Below, one piece after another: positions 26,207 to 32,301 of a stretch of 32,301 bases of DNA (position 1 is the first letter of the stretch; every line of letters begins with the position of its first letter). The stretch is from Actinomycetota bacterium (GTDB taxonomy: Bacteria > Actinomycetota > Thermoleophilia > Gaiellales > Gaiellaceae). Made by a program: the position numbers and the translations under genes. The stretch is taken from positions 1 to 32,301 of the forward strand of contig VAXU01000126.1 of assembly GCA_005885125.1 (NCBI GenBank), written 5' to 3'. Under the pieces are notes generated by a model. That model saw only the letters and a list, made by a program, of their open reading frames with translations. It was not told the DNA's origin and ran no database searches.

Positions 26207-27160
26207 ATGGCGACCAGTGAGATGGAGAAGGCAATGCGGCGGCAGCCTGCCGAGCTGGAGCGGTTGCTCGCGGATCGGGCCGCCGTCGAGGCCGCGGCGG
26301 CACGGCTCGCCGGACGGCGAACGCTCCTCGTCGGCACGGGCACGAGTTGGCATGCGGCCAACCAGGGCGCGTACTTCCTGCGGCTGGCCGGGCTCGAGGC
26401 CTGGGCGGTTCAGGCTGCGGACGCCGCGCTGTACGGGCCGCGCCCCACGGGGGACGACGCGCTGATCCTCCTGTCGCACCGCGGCACGAAGCGCTACACG
26501 TCACAGGTTCTCGAGCAAGCGCGCGCCGCCGGCGCGGTGACCGTCGTGATCGGCGGCATCGGCGCGCCCGGCGCGGATGTCGAAACGGTCGAGCAGGAAC
26601 TGTCGTCGGCGTTCACGGTCAGTCATCTCGGTGCGCTGGCGCGGCTTGCCACTCTCGCGATCGCTCTCGGTGCGGACCTTGGCGACCTGAAGCCGGTGCC
26701 GGAGACCGTCGCGCACGTGCTCGAAGCCCCGGCGGCGCGGTTCGAACCGCCGGACCGCGGCCTGGGGTTCGTCGGCGCCGGCGTGAATCAGTGGACCGCG
26801 GCCGAAGGAGCGCTCAAGACCTGTGAGACGTCGCGCGTCTTCGCCTCGGCGCACTCGGCGGAGCAGCTCCTGCACGGGCCGTCCGTCGCGCTGGGCCCGG
26901 GCGATGGGCTGGTCGTGGTCGACGGCGGCGGGGCTGCGCGCCAACGCTTGGCCGAGGTCGGCGAGGCGTCGGCGAAGTGCGGCGTACGCGTTCACCACCT
27001 ACGCGAGGAGACGCTGGGGGAGACGCTCTCGGTGTTTCCGCTGACGGCCGGGGTGCAGAGGATCGCGCTCGAGTCCGCGCTCGCGGTTGGCAGCGATCCA
27101 GACGAGTTCGGCTTCGACGTCCCCGGCCGGCAGGAGGCGTGGGACCCGATCGAGCTCTAG
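26207..27160 (+). CDS. SIS-domain sugar-phosphate isomerase/aminotransferase-like protein
   Basis: 'LLVGTGTSWHAANQGAYFL', 'LILLSHRGTKRYTSQVLEQARAAGAVTVVIGG', 'AAEGALKTCETSRVFASAHSAEQLLHGPSVAL' (GlmS isomerase-domain-like). Confidence 0.85.
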   Translation: MATSEMEKAMRRQPAELERLLADRAAVEAAAARLAGRRTLLVGTGTSWHAANQGAYFLRLAGLEAWAVQAADAALYGPRPTGDDALILLSHRGTKRYTSQVLEQARAAGAVTVVIGGIGAPGADVETVEQELSSAFTVSHLGALARLATLAIALGADLGDLKPVPETVAHVLEAPAARFEPPDRGLGFVGAGVNQWTAAEGALKTCETSRVFASAHSAEQLLHGPSVALGPGDGLVVVDGGGAARQRLAEVGEASAKCGVRVHHLREETLGETLSVFPLTAGVQRIALESALAVGSDPDEFGFDVPGRQEAWDPIEL

Positions 27161-27181
27161 GTCAGGCCGTCTTGGGCGTCG

Positions 27182-27436
27182 TCAGCGCGCAAATCCGCAG
27201 CGGCACGAGCGCGCGAGCGCGCCGAATCGAAGGACGATCGCCGCCGCCGCGAACAACGGCAGAGTCAGGAGGTCGATCCTCATCGCCCAGAAGTACTTGG
27301 CCAAGAGGGCGGGACCGGCCGCGACCAAGCCGAGCGCGGCGGCGGCGAACATGCCGGCTAGGACGAGGTCGAACCGCCCGAGCCGAAGGAAACGGATGCC
27401 TCGGGACAAAGGCTTCGATTTGGCGCGCGGCGTCAG
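27182..27436 (-). CDS. Small membrane protein of unknown function
   Basis: LTPRAKSKPLSRGIRFLRLGRFDLVLAGMFAAAALGLVAAGPALLAKYFWAMRIDLLTLPLFAAAAIVLRFGALARSC.. hydrophobic segments; probable CTG start overlapping the upstream TGA. Start uncertain. Confidence 0.4.
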   Translation of the reverse strand: MTPRAKSKPLSRGIRFLRLGRFDLVLAGMFAAAALGLVAAGPALLAKYFWAMRIDLLTLPLFAAAAIVLRFGALARSCRCGFAR

Positions 27437-27630
27437 TCGAACGGTCCGCGGCTGCGGAACAACAGCGTCGCCCAGGTGGCGAGCAGCGCGGCCGGCACGA
27501 CCAGTGCGGTCGGCACTCCGGCCGTCTGGTGTCCGGCGGCGTTGATGCCGGCGGCGAACGCGGGTGCTGCGAGCACGAAGAAGCCGACTGTGGCTGCGAG
27601 GCCGGTGACGAGACGATGTTTGGGGCTCAC
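27433..27630 (-). CDS. Small membrane protein of unknown function
   Basis: GTG at 27630 preceded by GAGGAAACGCC: (V)SPKHRLVTGLAATVGFFVLAAPAFAAGINAAGHQTAGVPTALVVPAALLATWATLLFRSRGPFD. Confidence 0.55.
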   Translation of the reverse strand: MSPKHRLVTGLAATVGFFVLAAPAFAAGINAAGHQTAGVPTALVVPAALLATWATLLFRSRGPFD

Positions 27631-27707
27631 GGCGTTTCCTCTCGTTGCGCTTGACCAAGCGCCGCAGAAACGACCGCAGGTTCCTTGAATCGGCAGCTCG
27701 TGCCCCA

Positions 27708-27827
27708 TTCGAGACCCTGAATCGAGGGACTCGAAAGCGGGTCAGAAGCGGAGGGTCTGACCCTTGGGCAAGGACCTTTGGGGCAAGAGACAAGGGTCTG
27801 ACCCGCAGGGGTCTGACCCGCTTTTCG
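27708..27827. repeat. Cluster of nested inverted/direct repeats with GGGTCTGACCC core
   Basis: Three exact GGGTCTGACCC copies (27753-27763, 27794-27804, 27809-27819); outer inverted repeat AAAGCGGGTCAGA (27734-27746) / TCTGACCCGCTTT (27812-27824); adjacent hairpin TTCGAGACCCTGAATCGAGGGACTCGAA (27708-27735). Confidence 0.9.
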
Positions 27828-27870
27828 GTCGACGGTGTAATGGCTGCGGCCCACACGAGACTGAGGCCCG

Positions 27871-28305
27871 ATGAGCAAAATCGTTCTCTTCCTCGCCGCG
27901 GCCCTCGTCGCGGTCGGCGGGGGCGCCGCCTCCGCCTCCGATCAGCTGTCCCGGACGACGGTGACCGTCGGTCCGTCCGCCTACGGCAAGATCCTGTTCG
28001 ACGGCACCGGCCGTGCGCTCTACGCGTTCACGCGGGATCCCCGCGGTCGAAGCGTGTGCGCGGGTAAGTGCGCAAAGACCTGGCCTCCTTACCTCGTCAC
28101 CGGTCGTCCGAAAGCGGGCACCGGCGTCAACGCGTCACTGCTCCGAACGACGAAGCGCGCGGGCGGCAAGGTGCAGGCCACGTACGGCGGACGGCCGCTC
28201 TACTACTACGTCGGCGACTCCGTCGGCCAGGTTCGCTGCCAGAGCGTCAAGGAGTTCGGCGGCCTCTGGCTCGTGCTGCGCTCGAGCGGCCGGCTCGTCC
28301 GCTAG
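27871..28305 (+). CDS. Secreted-repeat protein (COG4315-like, predicted secreted/lipoprotein-type)
   Basis: Signal peptide MSKIVLFLAAALVAVGGGAASA; 'GKILFDGTGRALYAFTRDPRGRSVCAGKCAKTWPPYL', 'TYGGRPLYYYVGD' repeats. Confidence 0.88.
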   Translation: MSKIVLFLAAALVAVGGGAASASDQLSRTTVTVGPSAYGKILFDGTGRALYAFTRDPRGRSVCAGKCAKTWPPYLVTGRPKAGTGVNASLLRTTKRAGGKVQATYGGRPLYYYVGDSVGQVRCQSVKEFGGLWLVLRSSGRLVR

Positions 28306-28306
28306 A

Positions 28307-29110
28307 TCACTTCACCAACGGCACGCGGGGATCGGGCTCGAGCTGCGACCACGCGGCGCGGATCCAGGCGAGCTCGGGATCGTCCGCCGCGGCCATCGAG
28401 CGGCGGTCGCCAGCGAGCGCGTTCAGGTAGTACAGGTCGTAGCCGTGCGCAGCCGCGGTCGTGTGGTAGCCGAAGGGAACGAGCATCAGGTCTCCGTCGC
28501 GCACGGTGACGGTGACGTCCACATCGTGCCGAGGGCTGTACAGGCGCTGCACCGCGAACGCTTCCGGACGCCGCGTCCGGTAGTAGTAGACCTCCTCGAG
28601 CACGACCTCCCCGGGCGGGTTGTCCTCGTCGTGCTTGTGCGGCGGATAGCTCGACCAGTTGCCGGCGGGCGTGAACACCTCGACCACGAGCAGGCGCTCG
28701 GCCGGAAACTCCGGTTTGACGATGTGGTTGATCTGCCGCGTTGCGTTGCCGGCGCCTCGGACTTCGATCTCGACGTCCTCGGGTTTGATGAGGACCGGCT
28801 CGCGCCGCTCGGCGCAGAGCGCTCCGCAGATCGCGACCTCCGCCTCGCCCTCGACGCGGTACGACGTGTCGCGCGGAAGGTAGAGCGCCGAGGGCATCCC
28901 GTCGAAGACCGAATCGCGCCCCCCGAGCTCCCAGCTCTGCCCCTCGGCCTCGACGCGACACCTGCCGCCCAGCGGAACGACGGCGATCTCGACCGGACCG
29001 GTTGCCGACTCGAACGTCCCCTGCCGCACGCCGAAGTCGAGGTAGTTCCATCCGGCCGACTCCGGGGTCACCTGCTCCCACGAGCCGGCGCGCAGGAGGA
29101 ACTCGGTCAT
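28307..29110 (-). CDS. iolB: 5-deoxy-glucuronate isomerase
   Basis: 'AGNWSSYPPHKHDEDNPPGEVVLEEVYYYRTRRPEAFAVQRLYSP', 'VLVPFGYHTTAAAHGYDLYYLNALAG'. ATGA overlap with iolC. Confidence 0.95.
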   Translation of the reverse strand: MTEFLLRAGSWEQVTPESAGWNYLDFGVRQGTFESATGPVEIAVVPLGGRCRVEAEGQSWELGGRDSVFDGMPSALYLPRDTSYRVEGEAEVAICGALCAERREPVLIKPEDVEIEVRGAGNATRQINHIVKPEFPAERLLVVEVFTPAGNWSSYPPHKHDEDNPPGEVVLEEVYYYRTRRPEAFAVQRLYSPRHDVDVTVTVRDGDLMLVPFGYHTTAAAHGYDLYYLNALAGDRRSMAAADDPELAWIRAAWSQLEPDPRVPLVK

Positions 29111-29991
29111 ACGAGTGCGGCCTCGAGGTCCTCGAGGTACGGCATCGCCTCCGAGCACGCGAGCTGCGACGCGACGAGCGCACCGGCCACGTTCCCGCGG
29201 TTTGTCGCCTCGACGAGCGTGAGTCCCTGCAGCAGACCGTGACCGAGCGCAGCGGCGAACGCGTCGCCCGCGCCGAGGCCGTTGACGACCTCGACGGGAT
29301 GACCGGGAACGTCTGTCGCCTCGCCGTCCTCGAACACCGTTGCGCCGCGCTCGCCTCGCTTGACGATCAGCCGCGGAACATCGCCGATCCCCGCGGCCGC
29401 GACTTCCTGCTCGTTGCCGATCACGATGTCCGCAGACGCAACCGCCCGGGCCGCGAGCGGCGGGTACGCACTCGGCTCGTCCCAGAGCGACGGGCGCCAG
29501 TCGAGATCGAAGATCGTCGTGCCTCGATGTTCGTGCAGCGCGCCGAGCGTCGTCTCGCGGCTCGGGGATTGCGCGAGCCCAGTTCCGGTCGCGTAGAGCA
29601 GACGGGCGCCGGCGACCTCCTCGTGATCGAAGTCGCCGGGCGAGATCTGCCAGTCCGGCGCGCTCGGGCGGCGGTAGAACAGGATCGGGAAGTTGTCCGG
29701 GGGCCAGACTTCGCAGAACGTCGGCGGCGTCAACCAGTAGGGATCCGTCCGGAGGAAGCGAACGTCGACGCCTTCGTCGGCCAGCCACGAGCGGACGAAC
29801 TCGCCGTGTCCCTCGTCGCCGACGCGCGAGACGATCGCCGTGCGAACCCCAAGGCGCGCGAGCCCCGTCGCGACGTTGCCGGCGAAGCCCCCGACGAAGC
29901 GCGTGTACGTCCGCACCTCGCGGAGCGGTGCCTCCAGCTGATTCGGGTACAGGTCGACCCCGACGCGTCCCATCACCACAGCGTCGATCAC
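29107..29991 (-). CDS. iolC: 5-dehydro-2-deoxygluconokinase (PfkB family)
   Basis: 'MGRVGVDLYPNQL', 'GGFAGNVATGLARLG', 'VEVVNGLGAGDAFAAALGHGLLQG'. GTG 29991 overlaps the iolD stop (GTGA). Confidence 0.92.
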   Translation of the reverse strand: MIDAVVMGRVGVDLYPNQLEAPLREVRTYTRFVGGFAGNVATGLARLGVRTAIVSRVGDEGHGEFVRSWLADEGVDVRFLRTDPYWLTPPTFCEVWPPDNFPILFYRRPSAPDWQISPGDFDHEEVAGARLLYATGTGLAQSPSRETTLGALHEHRGTTIFDLDWRPSLWDEPSAYPPLAARAVASADIVIGNEQEVAAAGIGDVPRLIVKRGERGATVFEDGEATDVPGHPVEVVNGLGAGDAFAAALGHGLLQGLTLVEATNRGNVAGALVASQLACSEAMPYLEDLEAALV

Positions 29992-31820
29992 AGCGGCGTC
30001 CGCTCGCGCGTTCGGGCCTCCTCGTACGCTTCGCGCGCTGCGCGGACCGTGTCGACCTCCGAGACCTCCGCGACGGGCACGTCCCACCAGCTCTCGTAAC
30101 CCGGCACGCCCTCGTACCGGTCGACCTCAACGGCGAGGACGACCGTGGATTCCTGCCGCTTCGCCTCGTCGAGGCCGGCCCGCAGGTCGTCGATCGTCCG
30201 GCAGCGGATCACGTGTGCGCCGAGCGACTCGGCGTTCGCGGCGAGATCGACGGGAAGCACCGGCGGCGGAGACGGATCGCTGTCGACACCGAGCGAGCCG
30301 TTCCGCCGGAAACGGTACTGCGTCCCGAACCCGTCGGTCCCGAGCGAGCGCGACAGGGAGCCGATCGAGTTGAAGCCGTGGTTGTCGACGAGGACGATCG
30401 TCAGCTTCAGCCCTTCCTGGATCGACGTGACGATCTCGCTCGACAGCATCAGGTAGGAGCCGTCGCCGACCATGACGTAGACCTCGCGTTCCGGGGCGGC
30501 CATCTTCACGCCGAGCCCGCCGGCGATCTCGTAGCCCATGCACGAGTAGCCGTACTCGACGTGATAGCCCTTCGGGTCGCGCGTCCGCCAGAGCTTGTGT
30601 AGGTCGCCGGGCATCGACCCGGCGGCGCAGACGACGACGTCGGTCGGCCCAGCCGCGTCGTTCACGGCGCCGATCACCTCGCTCTGAGCCGGCAGCGGTC
30701 CGTGCCCGAGGCGGTAGAGCCGCGTCACCTCCGCGTCCCACTCTGCGTTGAGGCGCGACGCTTGCTCGCGGTACGTGGGATCGACGGTGTAGCCGTCGAG
30801 AAGCTCGGTCAAATGCTCGAGCCCCGCGCGCGCGTCGCCGACGAGCGCCAGCGCGCCGAGCTTCGCCGCGTCGAAGTCGGCGACGTTCACGTTGACGAAG
30901 CGGACGTCCGGATTGGCGAAGATCGTCTTCGAAGCCGTCGTGAAGTCGGTCCAGCGCGTGCCGATGCCCAGCACGAGGTCGGCCTCCGCAGCAACCCGGT
31001 TGGCCGCGAAGGTCCCCGTGACGCCGATCGCGCCGAGCGCGGACGGGTGGTCGTACGGCAGCGATCCTTTTCCCGCCTGGGTCTCGCCAACCGGAATCCC
31101 CGTCTGCTCGACGAGCGCACGCAAAGCGTCCGTCGCCTCCGAGTAGATGACGCCGCCGCCCGCGACGATCAGCGGGCGCCGGGCGGCGCGGATCAACTCG
31201 GCCGCCTTCGCCAGTGCGTCCGCCTCGGGCAGCGGGCGGGGGAGGTGCCACACACGCCGACGCAGGAACTCCTCCGGGAAGTCGTACGCCTCCGCCTGCA
31301 CGTCCTGCGGAAACGCGAGCGTCACGGCTCCGGTCTCCGCCTGGTTGACGAGCACGCGCATCGCCGACAGCGCAGCGGGAACGAGCTGCTCCGGGCGCTC
31401 GATTCGGTCGAAGTAGCGCGACACGGGTTGCAGCGAGTCGTTGACCGACACGTCGCCGCGCCACGGCACCTCGAGCTGTTGCAGCACGGGCAGCCTGTTC
31501 ACCGTCGCGAGGGCAGCGCCGGTGACGAGGTTCGTCGCGCCCGGGCCGATCGAAGTCGTGCACGCGAGCGTGCCGAGTCGGTTCCTCATCCGGGCATATC
31601 CGACGGCGGCGTGCACCATCGCCTGCTCGTTGCGCGCCTGGTAGTAGGTGAGCAGCTCTGGGCTCTCGTAGAGCGCCTCGCCGATCCCGGCGACGTTGCC
31701 GTGGCCGAAGATCCCGAAGCAGCCGCCGAAGAAGCGGTGCTCCACCCCGTCGCGTTCGACGTGTTGCTGCGCGAGGAACCGGACGAGCGCCTGCGCCGCC
31801 GTGAGCCGCGCCGTGGGCAC
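29988..31820 (-). CDS. iolD: 3D-(3,5/4)-trihydroxycyclohexane-1,2-dione acylhydrolase (ThDP-dependent)
   Basis: 'CFGIFGHGNVAGIGEAL', 'NEQAMVHAAVGYARM', 'TTSIGPGATNLVTGAALATVNRLPVL', 'VMVGDGSYLMLSSEIVTSIQEGLKLTIVLVDNHGFNSIGSLS'. Confidence 0.96.
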   Translation of the reverse strand: MPTARLTAAQALVRFLAQQHVERDGVEHRFFGGCFGIFGHGNVAGIGEALYESPELLTYYQARNEQAMVHAAVGYARMRNRLGTLACTTSIGPGATNLVTGAALATVNRLPVLQQLEVPWRGDVSVNDSLQPVSRYFDRIERPEQLVPAALSAMRVLVNQAETGAVTLAFPQDVQAEAYDFPEEFLRRRVWHLPRPLPEADALAKAAELIRAARRPLIVAGGGVIYSEATDALRALVEQTGIPVGETQAGKGSLPYDHPSALGAIGVTGTFAANRVAAEADLVLGIGTRWTDFTTASKTIFANPDVRFVNVNVADFDAAKLGALALVGDARAGLEHLTELLDGYTVDPTYREQASRLNAEWDAEVTRLYRLGHGPLPAQSEVIGAVNDAAGPTDVVVCAAGSMPGDLHKLWRTRDPKGYHVEYGYSCMGYEIAGGLGVKMAAPEREVYVMVGDGSYLMLSSEIVTSIQEGLKLTIVLVDNHGFNSIGSLSRSLGTDGFGTQYRFRRNGSLGVDSDPSPPPVLPVDLAANAESLGAHVIRCRTIDDLRAGLDEAKRQESTVVLAVEVDRYEGVPGYESWWDVPVAEVSEVDTVRAAREAYEEARTRERTPL

Positions 31821-32301
31821 TAAACCTCGGCCTTGATCGCCTCGAGCTCGTGCTCGAGCTCCGCCAGCTCGCGGCCGCCGGCCATCAGGCGCACGAGCTC
31901 CTGCTGGTCGATCTCGCCCTTGGCGAAGTTGCCGATGCTCTGGCCCCGGTTGAGGATGACGAAGCGGTCACCGACCGGATAGGCGTGATGGGGGTTGTGC
32001 GTGATGAAGATGACTGCGACACCGCGGTCGCGCGCCTGCAGGACGTACTTGAGCACGACGCCCGCCTGCTTGACGCCGAGCGCGGACGTCGGCTCGTCGA
32101 GGATCAACCCACGCGCGCCGAAGTAGACGGCCCGCGCGATCGCGACCGACTGGCGCTCGCCGCCCGACAGCGTCCCGACCGGCTGGTCGGGATCGCGGAT
32201 GTCGATTCCCATCTCGTTCAGCTCCGTCTTCACGGTGCGCTTCGCGGTCGCGGAGTCGAGCCAGTGCAGCGGGCCGATGCCCGTCCGCGGCTCGGCGCCG
32301 A
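31820..32301 (-). CDS. Sugar (probably inositol) ABC transporter ATP-binding protein, 5' end beyond the window
   Basis: '[75 protein letters not shown]'. Frame stays open to the window edge ([31 protein letters not shown]). Confidence 0.9.
   Translation of the reverse strand, partial: GAEPRTGIGPLHWLDSATAKRTVKTELNEMGIDIRDPDQPVGTLSGGERQSVAIARAVYFGARGLILDEPTSALGVKQAGVVLKYVLQARDRGVAVIFITHNPHHAYPVGDRFVILNRGQSIGNFAKGEIDQQELVRLMAGGRELAELEHELEAIKAEV

Noticed and set aside
27627-27878. 83-aa minus-strand ORF across the palindromic element
   Set aside because: Spans the GGGTCTGACCC repeats; open frame best explained by repeat composition.
29111-30130. N-terminal half of the 607-aa minus ORF ending at 28307
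   Set aside because: Out-of-frame overlap with iolC; Arg-rich with no motif. Only the iolB part (28307-29110) is supported.
30702-31823. 373-aa plus-strand ORF
   Set aside because: Antisense to iolD; shadow ORF.

Overview
This is a high-GC, actinobacterial-looking chromosomal window (probably Thermoleophilia/Gaiellales-like; inferred from gene content and style, not tested). From left to right it carries: a truncated conserved hypothetical; a large secreted PKD-repeat protein; a lipid/acyl-CoA catabolic island (APH-type phosphotransferase, two LLM-family oxidoreductases, two SDRs, three acyl-CoA dehydrogenase genes, thiolase, MaoC-type hydratase, malate synthase, acyl-CoA ligase, MDR-family reductase, Zn-alcohol dehydrogenase); a LIV-type ABC transporter (livG-F-H-M, with a binding protein about 10 kb away on the other strand); a PAQR/hemolysin-III protein; a cold-shock-like protein; a PrmC-like methyltransferase; a SIS-domain protein; small membrane proteins; a secreted-repeat (COG4315-like) protein; and an inositol catabolism operon (iolB, iolC, iolD, plus the end of a sugar ABC ATPase) running off the right edge. 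I saw no CRISPR array, tRNA, rRNA, transposase or phage gene, and I cannot show a new defence-type system. The observations most worth a second look are: (i) all three acyl-CoA dehydrogenase genes appear to lack different internal segments, in frame, around the FAD-binding middle beta domain; (ii) a 54-codon ORF that overlaps both neighbouring genes (MaoC and thiolase) and contains two perfect or near-perfect hairpins; (iii) a dense cluster of GGGTCTGACCC repeats and nested inverted repeats at about 27.71-27.83 kb; and (iv) a distinct C-terminal domain on the PKD protein. All family calls come from reading the translations; no database search was run.
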